Shown in pieces: positions 49,912-62,200 of a stretch of DNA of 64,000 nucleotides. The notes beneath the pieces were generated by a model. The model saw nothing but the letters and a program-made list of their open reading frames with translations. It ran no database searches and had not been told where the DNA came from. Made by a program: the position numbers and the translations under genes. The stretch lies in assembly GCF_026745355.1 (NCBI RefSeq), contig NC_079205.1, forward strand, positions 62,234,915-62,298,914, given 5' to 3'. Each line of letters begins with the position of its first letter. The stretch's first letter is position 1. The stretch comes from Beta vulgaris subsp. vulgaris (lineage: Eukaryota; Streptophyta; Magnoliopsida; Caryophyllales; Amaranthaceae).

Positions 49912-50092
49912 TATGATAATAGTCACATTTAAACTCATTAATTCAATCGATAATAGTGAAATTTAAACTCCTTCAGTCGATAATAGTCACATCTTAAACT
50001 CGTTCATTCGTAATAGTCACATTTAAACTCGTTAATTCGATAATAGTGACATCCAAACCCGTTCATTCGGTAGTAGTCACTTTTAAATTGAT
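49912..50092. repeat. 30-bp minisatellite, copy 3
   Basis: About six units as in 18441-18620. Confidence 0.92.
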
Positions 50093-50399
50093 ATAGAAGA
50101 ATTGTGATAAATGAAAAAAAAAAACATACAAAAGGTTATTTATAAGCATTAGATAAAATATAATACATTGAATGTTGGTTGAATATTTTTGTATTAGTCT
50201 AGCTAAATAATCCATACATATATAACATTATAAAGTGAATATCATAGTCATGTATTTCACGACTTAACATACCTTATTTCGTTTACGGCTTATTATTGGA
50301 ATAAAGTGAATAAAGTAATGTAGTAATATTTATGCGATTATTTTTTATATTTTTTATTTATCTATCTTATTATAAATGTTCAAAATAAGTAAGAACATA

Positions 50400-50452
50400 A
50401 TATATATATTATATATATATATATATTATATATATATAATATATATATATTG
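50400..50452. repeat. (TA)n microsatellite, copy 3
   Basis: About 53 bp of TA repeats with TATTATA interruptions. Confidence 0.9.
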
Positions 50453-50587
50453 AATGATGTTCTAATATGATTCAATTAATGATGGATACAATTTCACCCC
50501 ATTCTGATATGAGTTATGATAGGAAATTGTATGGTTGTTACGGATATGCATTAGTTCCTTTACAACGACATGAAACACTTCCTATCA

Positions 50588-51018
50588 ACATTGTTACGTA
50601 TTAGAAACTAATTGTTACTTGTTAGCAACTAATTGTTACTTATTACCAAGGATGTCTTGGCCTAGTGGTTAAGATTGAGGTACTGTGAACGATAGGTCAC
50701 AGGTTCGAATCCCTCCTCCCATTCTTTGTAATTTGTACCGCCTTCGTGGCTCATATGGATCAAAAAATAAAATTGTTACTTATTAGCTACTAATTGTTAC
50801 GTGTTAGCTACTAATTGTTACTTATTAACTACTAATTGTTACGTATTAGCAGCTAATTATTACTTGTTAGCTACTAATTGTTATGTATTAGCAACTAACC
50901 TTTACTTGTTAGGCATGTTAGCTACTAATTGTTACTTATTAGCAACTAATTGTTACTTGTTAGCTACTAATTCTTACTTATTAGCTACAAATTGTTACTT
51001 ATTAGTAATTAATTGTTA
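50588..51018. repeat. 21-bp minisatellite, copy 3
   Basis: Same unit family as 672-1030, interrupted by the SINE at 50646-50771. An extra GGCATGTTAGC near 50912 disturbs the register. Confidence 0.9.
50646..50771 (+). mobile_element. tRNA-derived SINE, copy 3
   Basis: Best preserved of the three: A-box-like GGCCTAGTGGTTAAGA, B box GGTTCGAATCC, tail ATCAAAAAATAA, flanked by ATTGTTACTTATTA. Confidence 0.87.
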
Positions 51019-51591
51019 ATTCTTATTTTCATCATGAGTTTAATATGAGTGATATGAGTTAAAATACTTAAGGTGTTACTTATTAGTTACCTTAAATCAC
51101 AATATTATCATATCACAAGTTGATGGAATCAATCAAAAATTGTTGAATTTTGTACAAATTGAGTGATCATATCTTATATTTAGTGAATCATATTACAAAT
51201 TGAGGGATTCTATTTTTTTAAAAAATATTTAGTGAACTACAAGTTTACTAAATGTATCATATCAATATCAAGTTCAGCTCAGTTCTGTTAATTTCAGTTT
51301 AGTTTATTTTTTTTTTTGAAAGCAGTTTAGTTTACTTTTTTTTTTAAAGCAGTTTAGTTTACTTTAGTTTAATTTAGTTCAGTTTCAATTTCTCTCAATC
51401 CAAAAAACGGAATATATATATCTAAATATTACGAACTTACTTTTTTTGACAAGAAACTAAACTAAAACATAGTGAATTACTATGATTATTATGAATTATT
51501 TAACAATTACAAAGAAATAACAAAAAAAAGAAAGAAAGAAAAGAAGGCAAATTTCCTTAAGTTTCCACGGCAAACCCAACACCACCACCGC

Positions 51592-52136
51592 TAGGGGTGA
51601 AAGTTATTCGGATAAAATCCAAAATCCAATCCGAATTAGTAATTCGGATCGGATTCGAACTATGTTCGGATTGGATTCGAATTGAGATTTTTTGAAAAAA
51701 TGAATTTTCGGATCGGATTGGATTGAGGGTAATTGGATCCAAAAATCCAATATAACCGAATAGTAATACGCCTTGTATTATGTATCTGGATTGGGCTTAA
51801 GTGCTTAACTGATTTTTTATTATAAAAAAAATACTCCGTAGCCCAATACACATAGCACTTCAATCCTTCCCCTAAAACACTAACTGCACTTAATTCCTCA
51901 TTTCCTAGATCTACTAGGCTGTTGTTGTGCTTAATTTATTTCATCGAAAAACTAGAGTTTTAAAAAAATCGGATTTTCGGATCGGATCCAATCTAGGGTA
52001 TGAAATTTCGGATTGGATTGGATCGGATTCAAACCCTAATTGGTTTGGATTCGGATCGAAAAATTGAAATCCAAATTTTATTCGGATCGGATTGAATTAG
52101 GCCTAATCCAAACCGCACACCGAACTTTCAGCCCTA
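51592..52136. mobile_element. hAT-type MITE, copy 3
   Basis: 545 bp with the TAGGGGTGAAAGTT terminus, ACCACCGC on both sides, and no internal duplication. It probably represents the ancestral form. Confidence 0.88.
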
Positions 52137-52747
52137 ACCACCGCCCATCATCTTCTTCTCTCCTTTCTTCTACAATAAGCTTGGAGCCATTGTTGCCCAT
52201 AACCTAAACTTTATAAACCTATCAGCTTCCCTCACTCATAAGTCATAGTCTTCGGCTTCCCCTCAATCCCTAGAATTTTCGAGTTTACAAGGAAATTGCC
52301 ATCTCTCTCTCTGCAAATTACAGATCACAGATTACAAATTATTACAGATTAGAGATTATAGATTACGGGTTCATTCATATTCATCCACTCAAATTTACCT
52401 TTCGAAGAAAGAAATTGAAGAATTTCCTGGACAATTCCATTAAATCCAAGGTTTATTTAAGCTAATTACACATTATGCTTTAATATTTTAATATTTTCTG
52501 TAACTATTTGGATACGAATTCAACAAAATCCATACTTTAGGCTGTTTATATGGTTGAAGTAATAAAGCTGAGGTTTTAGATTGATTTCTTAGGGTAAAAT
52601 TCAATAAAGTTTGCAACTTTTAATCTATTTAGCAAATTGTGTGTTTCTTTGCTTGTAGATATTTATTACTTGAGTAATTATCTACATTAATTTGCCGAAT
52701 TGTGGAAGCTTGTTTAGTTCTGTTTTGCCAATCATAAGTTTTCACAT

Positions 52748-54288
52748 ATGGATTGTCTGAATAAACAAGAAAGATGGATGTCCAAATGTAAGGCTATTAG
52801 TCGTAGTAAATTGCCTGAGCTACCAGATGAAATTTGGATTCAGATTATGTTGAAACTGCCTATTAAGCCTCTTCATATATGCAAATGTGTATCCAAGACA
52901 TGGCACTCTCATGTCTTGCACATTTTCGACACCCAGAAGGGATTAGAGCTTCCTCCTTGTGGCATTTTATTCCACATTATGCGTGTTCCTGGTGGTTTTG
53001 GTTATGATAATGAGAATGATGTAAAGCGAGAGTTCAACTGGGTTATTTATCCCTTGGTGACTACAAGATTACAAAGTGGTCCAAGGATGATCAAACTGGA
53101 AGTGCTACCCTAGAGATGACTGACCATCAAAATACCCATGGAGATTATCATAATGGTAATACTAGTGGATTGTTGCTGGGTAACTTAACTATAAAATTTG
53201 GCGGCTGGATCTCAAATGCCAAAAAATACAGGTTATGGAACATGCACCGTGGCTTGATGCTTAGCATCGTCGATTCTCATACTTATCATGTATACAATCC
53301 TGCCACCAATGAAGTTTTTGTCCTACCTAAGTCTCCTTCTCAACTTTCCAGATATCAACCCACTGAGCTAGCAACCATCATTAATTTTTCAGATTGTCTT
53401 TTTCTACTGAATGTAATTTCAGTGTCATTATTTTTTCCAAGGACACAAGAACAGAGAAAAGCATGGTATTGGTTGAGATTTATTCTTCTAACAAGCATCA
53501 ATGGTCTGCGTCAGAGTTCCCCCTTGAAAAGGAAGTCTATTTAGAAAGATGGAATGTGTCTGGTGCTGTGTTTCTGGATAGCACCTTATATTTCATGACG
53601 AACAAGAGACATGTTGTGGCAGTTCAATTCCATTCGAGGGACGAAGTAAGCCTTTACTCTATGCGCCTGCCTTCTTGTATCAAAAGGGGCTTCGTTGAAT
53701 CACAATTGGATGTCTCTCAAGGATGTCTTTATCTTTCCAACCGTAAGTTTCCGAACCTATGGATTTGGAAACACGATGGAAGATCAACAGATTCTGATCC
53801 TTGGATCCGCAGCTTATATTCAAGAAATCGGGTACTTCTGTATGCCAACCAGTTGTTGAGAAATTTTTTCGTCAAGTTGCGAGAGAACATATTTCTCCAT
53901 ATATCATAATCATCCATCCTGAGGAACCGGTTGTTTTCATTGACGTGGAATCATCCATCTTTGCATTCCATCTTTTTAATGGTACTGTTGAAAAGATTGC
54001 TGAGCCTTCTAAGGAAGATATTCTTTTGGTGGGTACTGCCTTCATATATTCTCCATGCTTTGCCTCATTGAAGCGTCTAAAGCCAACAAATCCAGATCGT
54101 TGTGATCAATGTACGAGATATGTATTCTCTTATGGTTTTGCACATTGCTAACTCCGGTTGAATTATATCTTGTGTTAGTGATGACTTTATATTTTCTTAC
54201 GTGGGATCTTTGCCTTGTGCAGCTAGTTGACCGAGGATCTTGTCTGATACTTCTGAAGAGGACAACAAAGGCAACTGAAGAAGACTGA
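52748..54288 (+). pseudogene. F-box protein gene, copy 3 (frameshifted)
   Basis: ATG at 52748 and an intact F-box (ELPDEIWIQIMLKLPIKP). One base is missing at GAGAGTTCAACTGG (near 53034; copy 1 has TTCGAACTGG), and another in GATTGTCTTTTTCT near 53397. A frame from 53394 is open for 171 codons through KDTRTEKSMVLVEIYSSNK. A further shift near 53808 (GGATCCGCAG against GGATCCCGCAG) moves to a frame that stops at 54151. The last-exon-like piece ends at TGA 54286-54288. None of these breaks is shared by both other copies. Confidence 0.85.
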
Positions 54289-54299
54289 TGCATGTAACT

Positions 54300-55275
54300 A
54301 GTATTCCTGATATAGCATTCTAGACTTGCTGCTCCAAACTATTTTGAAGGCGCACCTTCATTGTTATGAAGACATTGAATTATGATCTAATTATACTATA
54401 TTTGTTTGAACTTTTTTGATATTATGCATTTTTATATATCCAAGACCCGTTGAGATTGGACTCTGTTAATGTAATATGGTGAATATGTGATTTTTTTTCC
54501 TTCACAATTGATTGGCCTGGAGATGCTTTTCTTGGACCAACAGTCTTAGTTCTTAATGTCTAATCATAGGCATTCCCATGAAGAGTTTGAAACTTGAAAG
54601 AGATGCTCATCCTTGTTCTTGAATGTTGCCTAGTATCTGTTTCTTCTTTGGTTGCTGATATGCTCTTTTGCGCTGTTACAACCATCTTTCCTTCTCTTGT
54701 TTCTTGGATTAGTTTTTACCCATTTAGTTCTCGTGATTGGTTCATGGTTTACATCAATTTTATTGTTTGGTTACTATTCTTTATGGACTACCTAATTATC
54801 ATGCTACCTAATTTTTTTTGACATATCCTGTCTAACAAAGACATTCTACTAGATATTTGGACTGCTTCACAAACACATTGGTATGAATTTAAGATGCCAA
54901 ACCTACGCACAAATTAAAGATGCTTGGGATTTTAGGAAGGCAGAGCTGACTGGCTTGCCCTTTGAGATAATGCTGATAAAATGAGTGAGTTATTTTTGGG
55001 AAGTGTGCAAAAAAAAAACTGTCAGTCAGGTTTATAAACTTTGCTACCATGCTACAAAAAAAAATGCCAAGGGGATGGCTGAAGCTGCAGAAAAAATCGA
55101 GGCAAAGATGCTGTCCATGCAAAACTGCTGAGGTCTGTCCTTACTTTTATGTTTTAGTTATTTTGGGTCATGTCATACATTGTATGATATATCCTTCTGA
55201 CATAAGTTTTATGAACTCAGATTCCCTGTGATTTAAACTCAACCTCAGCTGCTCGGGTGCTATTGTACGTTTCTC
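54300..55275. other. Block A spacer, copy 3
   Basis: Equivalent of 4430-5401, again with the exon-like MAEAAEKIEAKMLSMQ and IPCDLNSTSAARVLLYV pieces. No gene recognised as complete. Confidence 0.5.
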
Positions 55276-55847
55276 TTCTTTCTGCTATTAATTAACTTAT
55301 GTTATCTTTGAAGGAATTGTTAGCAAGCTCACATGGCTCACAGTGTGGATTTTGTACTCCTGGATTTGTCATGTCCATGTATGCTTTACTAAGGTCTAGT
55401 CAAACTCCTCCAACTGAGCAGCAAATTGAAGAAAGTCTGGCAGGGAACTTGTGTCGCTGCACAGGTTATAGGCAATTATCGATGCCTTTAGAGTTTTTGC
55501 TGAAACTGATGACATGATATACACATTTGGTAACTCGGCAAGCCAACGAGTTTATTTGTCCTTCAACTGGTAAACCCTGCTCATGTGGACAAAAGTCTGA
55601 TGGGAACACTGGCGATATGAAGGAAAGCGGGGCTTGTAGTGAAAGGTACAAACATCTTTCTTACAGTGATGTTGATGGTAGCAAATACAATGACCGAGAG
55701 CTTATTTTTCCTCCTGAACTATTGCTAAGGAGATCTTTTTTGAGTTTGAGTGGATTTAATGGACTTAAGTGGTACAGACTGTAAAAGATGCCTTGAATTG
55801 TTGTGCTTAGATGATGTTCGTCGAAATGCACAAGAGAAAAGTTGTGA

Positions 55848-56020
55848 GGGCGCAGGCTCGAAAACCCGCGGGCGCGGGCTCGATCCCGCGGGCGAAAGAA
55901 TTCGTCGGTATGCAGCAGCCCGAAATCCCGCGGGCGCAGGGTCGACCCCCGGGCGCGGCAGAATTGTCGTGTGAATGAAGGTGGCTGGCTGCGGGCGCGG
56001 GGTACACCCTGCGGCGCGGT
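55848..56020. repeat. GC-rich CCCGCGGGCGCAGG repeats in the left LTR
   Basis: Tandem, imperfect, CpG-rich units (CCCGCGGGCGCGGGCTCGA and CCCGCGGGCGCAGGGTCGA) within U3 upstream of the TATA box. The right LTR has fewer units (58408-58520). This accounts for most of the 64-bp length difference. Confidence 0.85.
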
Positions 56021-56309
56021 CGGGCGACTCACAAATAACGCGTAAACGCGTTTTCTGTTGTGGGTATAAATAGGTTATTTATATCCTAGGGTTTTAGACT
56101 ACGAATTAGCCTATTTTCTCTCTGTAATCTGGTTTTCCTCACATAATAAAATATTCTCCCTCTCTCTGCCGTGGATGTAGCCAAATTGGTGAACCACGTA
56201 AATCTGGTGTCTGATTTTATCGCTTTTTGCATTCATAATTTGTTTCTCTCTCACATCCGTTATAACAAACTGGTATCAAGAGCTTTGGTGTTCGATCTGT
56301 GTGAGAAAG

Positions 56310-57101
56310 ATGTATGGGATGAGTGTCAAAATCGATAAATTTACTGGGAGGAATAGTTTTAGTCTGTGGCAGATCAAGATGCGGGCGTTACTGAAGCAAC
56401 AAGGGTTGTGGGCAATGTTGGCAAGGAAGTCAACAGATCCAGTCACCGCTGCGATGACCACTCTGGAGGAGAAGGCTCATTCAACGATTATGTTGTGTCT
56501 AGCAGATGACATAATCACTGAAGTCGCGGAGGAGGAAACCGCATCTGGTCTGTGGTTGAAATTAGAGAGTTTGTATATAAAAATCTCTAACCAACAAGTT
56601 GCTTTTGAAGCAACGTCTGTTCAGTCTGCGAATGCAGGAAGGTATGCCTCTTAGATACCATCTAGATCAATTAAATACAATTTTACTAGAATTACGTAAT
56701 ATTGATGTGAAGGTGGTGGATGAGGATGCCGCTTTAATTCTACTTGTTTCTTTACCTATATCGTATGAAAATTTTGTGCAATCTTTCATTGTTGGTAAAG
56801 ATTCTGTGTCCCTAGAAGAAGTTAGATATCTTTGCATACTAGGGAATTGCGCCATAAGGCATCTGGTACAGGTACAGGTGATCAGGCTGCTGGATTAGTA
56901 GCCAGTAGTAATGGACAGGAGAATTCGGGGAAGAAATCCAGGAAACCGTCTTCTAGGGGTCCTAAACCTAATGATGTCTGTAATTACTGTAAGGAAAAAG
57001 GGCATTGGAAAAGGGAGTGTCCTAAAAGGAAAGATGAATCTGGGTCTGGGTCTGCTGCTTTGCAGCAGAAAATTTCAGTTCTGATGATGATATTGCTTTA
57101 G
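56310..57101 (+). pseudogene. copia gag remnant
   Basis: From ATG 56310, a typical copia gag start (KFTGRNSFSLWQIKMRALL). A frameshift near 56640-56654 (TATGCCTCTTAG) moves to the frame with YHLDQLNTILLELRNIDVK. Another shift near 56840 leads to the zinc knuckle CNYCKEKGHWKREC (56979-57020, C-X2-C-X4-H-X4-C), which binds RNA during packaging. Not translatable as one protein. Confidence 0.85.
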
Positions 57102-57121
57102 TTGCTAATAAAAACACATTG

Positions 57122-57890
57122 CAGTGATGTGTGGGTTTTAGATTCTGGAGCGTCTTGTCATATGTTTCGCGCAGGGAGTGGTTTATGAACATAAACAGGT
57201 TGATGGAAGTGTTACTATGGCCAACATGAGGTCTGTAAGACAGTTGGTATAGGGTCCATCAGAATTAGGACATATGATGGCAAAGTCTGTACTTTGAATG
57301 ATGTTAGGCATGTTCCACAGGTCACAAAGAATCTGATTTCACTTAGTCTGTTAGACAAGAAAGGGATCAGTTTCAAAGGTGAGGGTGGAGGTTGTATGTC
57401 TACAGGGGTTCAAAGATGATTCTGAAAGGGGTTAAACGGGAGACATTGTATGTGTTGCAAGGGTCTACGTTATCTGAGTTGAAGCTGCATTCTGAGTTGA
57501 CAAGTGATGGTCTTGAGTGTAAGGTGGAGCTTATGGGGCTTCTTCACAGGTTGAGAGGTCAGAGTCAACGGGAATGAGTTCAACAACTGGGTTTGAGAGT
57601 TCTACTTGGGTTGAGGATGAGAGTGTCAACAATGAGGTAGAGTTTGTGGGAACTTCTACGCAACTGATTGAAACTAAGGGTCATCAAGAAGAACAACCAA
57701 GGGTCTCTCAGCAGCAGATTGGTATGATAAGGTTCGGTTTTATCGATACTTGTGTGCCAGCTTATAGCTATGGGGTCTCGAGCGACATGTCTTTGCCAGG
57801 GAGTGTTGGGTTGAGAGGTGATTCTGCAAGAAGTCATCAAGAGGTAGCTAGATTGGAACTCCAGGAGGAGTTGCCTGCGTTCCAGTGAGA
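57122..57890 (+). pseudogene. copia pol remnant (protease motif, pre-integrase, linker)
   Basis: LDSGASCHM (57138-57164) contains the aspartic protease DSGA-type active site. LNDVRHVPQVTKNLISLSLL (from 57295) marks the GAG-pre-integrase domain. Soon after, the sequence passes into a linker (57574-57888) with no integrase core or reverse transcriptase. Several frameshifts are present. Confidence 0.75.
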
Positions 57891-58879
57891 ACGAGATGGA
57901 GTGCTCCGGCGCGAGCATAGAAGAACTTCGACGGAAGTTCCCCTGCCCCAAGGGTGATTTGTTTTGGGTACTTAGACGTAAGTGCAAATGGCTATAGTTG
58001 GAGCAACTGGCAGGGTACCGGCTCGTCTTGATTAAGGTGGAGCTAGTATGTTTGCGGTTCAGTGAAGACGATTTGATTTCTGACGGGTAATAAATTGGGC
58101 TTTGGGTGAATGCGCAACATGGGTCTCATAGGCTGTGAGATCGGGTTGTTCATGATGAGTGGTCAGCGATCTTGGCAAGATTGGGTGAGACTCATATGGG
58201 TGCAATTCTGGGGTCCTTAGGGACTAATCTGTTTTGGTTGTCTTTTGGGACAAATCTGGTGTTTGGGAGATTCTGGGCGTTGTGAGCAATGAATCTGTTT
58301 TTCTGGTTTTGTGAGAGAATTCAAGTCAAGGTGGAGATTTGTAAAAGATGCCTTGAATTGTTGTGCTTAGAAGATGTTCGTCGAAATGCACAAGAGAAAA
58401 GTTGTGAGGGCGCAGGCTCGAAATCCCGCGGGCGCAGGGTCGACCCCGCGGGCGGGCAGAATTGTCGTGTGAATGAAGGTGGCTAGCTGCGGGCGCGGGG
58501 TACACCCTGCGGGCGCAGGTCGGCGACTCACAAATAACGCGTAAACGCGTTTTCGTTGTGGGTATAAATAGGTTATTTATATCCTAGGGTTTTAGACTAC
58601 GAATTAGCCTATTTCTCTCTGTAATCTGGTTTTCCTCACATAATAAAATATTCTCCCTCTCTCTGCCTGGATGTAGCCAAATTGGTGAACCACGTAAATC
58701 TGGTGTCTGATTTTATCGCTTTTTGCATTCATAATTTGTTTCTCTCTCACATCCGTTATAACACAGACCTTTGTCACTTCAACTTGTTCTTGAGTTAAAA
58801 TCCAAATATCCAGATGCAAGGTTGGTGATTGGTAACACTGAGGTTGGAATTGAAATTAGGTTGAAGAAAGCAGTATAAA

Positions 58880-59213
58880 TCACAGGGATTTACGGGAGGT
58901 ATCTCCCCTTGAATGTTAGGGTTGTCTTGATCAAATATCATATTTACTCTGATGTCAACTTAAAACTTAAATCTTAAATCTGGCTATCTATGCCATCAGA
59001 ATCTTTATAAAATTTATGATTTGGAAAAATTGCTTATATGTCTTGAATCTTGATACTTGAAGTAGTTTGAGTTTATATGAAGGTGTATTAAGCATTTTTA
59101 AAACATGCTTGTGAGTTCTGATGGTCTTCAATGACCCCCCCTGGCTCCCGACTCACTGAAAAAGAGTATATTTTTGTTTGTTATTAATTGTGTTGTTGAA
59201 TTCGTCAAAACTA
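58880..59213. other. Junction spacer beyond the tandem array
   Basis: Starts at the break in XDH. AT-rich, with one CCCCCCTGGCTCCCGACTC stretch near 59134. No feature recognised. Confidence 0.5.
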
Positions 59214-62200
59214 ATGAATTACAAGGTGAAGAAAATAAAGCATCCCAGAGAAGAACAAAGAAGGCGGTTCAAGACACCATCCCAACTGCAGGCTTTGGAG
59301 GACTTTTATAATGTAGAAGTTCTTTTTGTCTTTTGACCTTCCGTAAATTAAATATTTGTACGTCATCTTGTTGTGAGTTGATCTCTTTTCGTGTTCTTTT
59401 TGTCTTCTATAATTATGCAGAACACAAGTACCCAACTGAATCCATGAAGGCGGAGCTCGCTGATCATTTAGGTCTGACTGAGAAGCAGATTTCTGGATGG
59501 TTTTGCCACCGCAGATTGAAGGATAAGAGAATCGTAAATGGTGAGTTAAACCCACCTGGTAGACAGGATCTTTCAAGTGGTGTTATACAAAATCGTGGTA
59601 GTGGACTAAGGCAGGATTCGTGCAGTAGCACCAAACAAGGTGATTATAGGCTTGCTGATGTGAGGGAGGTTGAGAGTCGGAGATTTGGTCATAACGATCT
59701 TCCTACTGCTGAGATAAAATATGAGCGAAGGATGCTTGATGATGGAACTGAGATGGATGATACATCTTCAGAAAGTAATTCAGCTTTGCCAGGGAGCTTT
59801 TACCCTCATAATAGGAGTCCTTTGAATGTCGAAACAACTGAATATCGGGCACCAAATGGATTAATTGCTCCAAACAAGAGGCGTTGGGGCCCTCAGGATA
59901 CTTGAAAATTAAGGGTCAAACAGAAAATGCTACTGTAACTGCAGTCAAGAGACAATTAGGAAGGCATTATCGGGAGGATGGTCCATCACTTGGGATTGAG
60001 TTTGATCCACTTCCTCCAGGTGCTTTTGAATCACCAAGCAAGATTGTAATACTGGTATGTGCAGTCTTCTCTTTATACAGTACTCTACTGTGGCTTTTAG
60101 CAAACTTGCAATGCAAGGTGATGTAGAATATTGGACTTGTTTGGCATTCACAAGTCACAGCATAAGCGTGTAATATTTCAATTTGAGCTCCTGTTGAACT
60201 TGAAGGGATTTCTTCCTGATGATTATGTACTTAATTCTTGGGAAGTGATTAAAAGAGAGAGCTTTTTCATATTTAATGTGTTGTACGTTTAATGGAATTC
60301 ATTGGCTCTTGGTCCAAACTTTTACTCCTTTTTCTATGGAAGAATCTGATTCATATTCGTTGGATAAATTTTCTCGAGTGTTGTACATTGCTTTGTTTTA
60401 GTTGTTAAAGATGTGCTTCTTTCTCATTTATGGTTTTTGCATATATCCTGCTGAGTAATCACCTTACAAGTCATTTCATTTGTAGAGCGCTTGTCTCCTT
60501 TGCTTGGTTGGACAGATGCTTATGGAGTTGCAGAACCCATTGGCTCTTGCTCTCTTGACATTGGTGTCATTAATAAGCGACCTGGCCTTAACGCAGTAAG
60601 TGTATCTTTGAATTGCCTATTGTTTTCTCCTCTTCTTATATGTTGTATATTTTTTTTTTTCATGTCATATTTATGATTAGTTTCTGGCTCATGTAGTCTA
60701 AGTTCCTAGACCTTGCCCCAGAATTTTCATTTTCTCCCTTTCCACCATCTGGGGGTACACATGATTATAAAGCTTTCGAATGGGACTATGGGAGTTCGAT
60801 AGTAAAAATTAACTTTTTTTTACATGAAATCCCTTTTTTCTGGAGGGGCAAGTATGTTCACTGCAAACCAGTTATAAGAATAAGAGTGATATACTTGGTT
60901 ATGATATACTTGGTTATGATATACTTGGTTACGATATACTTGGTTATGATTCCTTTTTAAGAAACCAGTTTCTTGGGTTCTTATTCAACTGGTGGTTGCT
61001 GTTTGTAATCTTAGCTTCTTAGATAGAACTGGTTGGGAGGTTCCAGTTCATAAATTATTCTATATCAACAGCAGGTCATCTGAAATTTCTGATGAGGGAA
61101 AAACTCTGTAGTTTTGTGAGGATATTAGGGTAAAATATTAGAACTGGAATGAAGTATCTTTGGTTACATGCTCAGATGCTCTCAACATAATATTACTTAC
61201 ATATTACAATTCTCTTTTGAGGGGGTATAATGCATTTTTATCTGTTCTCTTTTCTTTCTTCTGGGTCAATGATACTGGTATGCAGCTAAATAGCTGAAAG
61301 TGAAGCTTTTCCTAGATTAATAATAGGAAAGGGGAATAGAACTATATTTATTGCTTCTTTCTAGTTGAGTATCTTTTACAAGTTATATACCGAATTACTA
61401 TGTTTCAAGAAAAAGGTACTAGTGATTTTTTTATCTAATGACATTGAGTTTCCACAAGATACCTGTAACAATACCTTAAAATGCTTAATCTCCTCGCCCC
61501 ATGCGTGTCTGTGGGCAGGCACTGTGGAATATGTATGCATATTGAAATATATTACTTCCTGAATTTGCAAACTGATAGGTATATTGTTTGTAGATACGAA
61601 ATCAGGACAAGTATGTTGCTCCTACAGACTACAGATCCTTGCATAAGTCTGACCCCGACAGTTTTGCTTACCGCCAACCTAAACAAAAATCACCTTTCCC
61701 TAATAACGGTCGTGCTTTCCCAGTCCAGAAGTCTTCTTTTTGTGCGGATTCTTACCCTGCTAGAGAAAATCCAGATTATGATGGTAGTGTGAACCACAAT
61801 ATCCAGCACAAGCATGAAACCCCAGGCACGGGATCGATTCCTATGGCAGAAAATTTACCAATGAACCGGAAGAGCCTTGGTGGCATAATTCTGATAAGGG
61901 AATTCCGTGGCTGTTCGCAGAAGAGAACGAATCGATTCCAGATCTCTGCTGTACCAGTTAGGCACAAGGACCCCATGGTTAAAGAGGATAGAGTACCACC
62001 TAGCAGGATGAAGAAGGTGTGATCATAACCACACATCTTTCTCATTAAACTATTGTTAGCATATGTAATTTGTGAGCGTGGATATTTAAGATTGAATATT
62101 TTAAGGAATGACAATTGGCAGGATGAAGAACTTTATGCGGACAGAAAGTCGATAGGTGAACCCATGATTCATCAAATTGAAGATGCGTCCGACAAATGAG

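Larger units (their letters stand above)
39395..49977. repeat. Segmental duplication block B, copy 2
   Basis: Partner of 7661-18505, and the better preserved one: its RPC7 gene is intact and it lacks the Stowaway. The first 1.4 kb (to 40786) is the RPC7 3' flank with no other gene seen. Confidence 0.95.
55780..58763 (+). mobile_element. Non-autonomous copia LTR retrotransposon in XDH
   Basis: Left LTR 55780-56267 (488 bp), right LTR 58340-58763 (424 bp), both TG..CA, flanked by CAGAC (55775-55779 and 58764-58768). An initiator-Met-type primer site TGGTATCAAGAGC starts at 56271, and a purine tract AAGGTGGAGA lies just before the right LTR. Both LTRs carry TATAAATA (56065-56072 and 58563-58570). 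Between the LTRs are a broken gag, a protease/pre-integrase piece and a linker; integrase, reverse transcriptase and RNase H are absent, so it could only have moved with help from a related element. The left LTR is longer because it has an extra stretch of GC-rich repeat. Confidence 0.95.
49978..58879 (+). repeat. Segmental duplication block A, copy 3 (array end)
   Basis: Collinear with A1 and A2. Homology stops within XDH after GCAGTATAAA at 58879; the following DNA is unrelated to blocks A or B, so this is the right edge of the tandem array. Confidence 0.95.
55314..58879 (+). pseudogene. XDH: Xanthine dehydrogenase gene fragment, copy 3 (copia-disrupted)
   Basis: Exon part 55314-55779 encodes [20 protein letters not shown] and CRCTGYR, then loses frame where AGGCAATT lacks a C (near 55472). 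It continues through [17 protein letters not shown] to LSGFNGLKWYR. A 2984-bp LTR element is inserted after the target CAGAC. The exon resumes at 58764 (PLSLQLVLELKSKYPDAR) and ends at 58879 within the FAD domain at the array edge. Non-functional. Confidence 0.92.
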
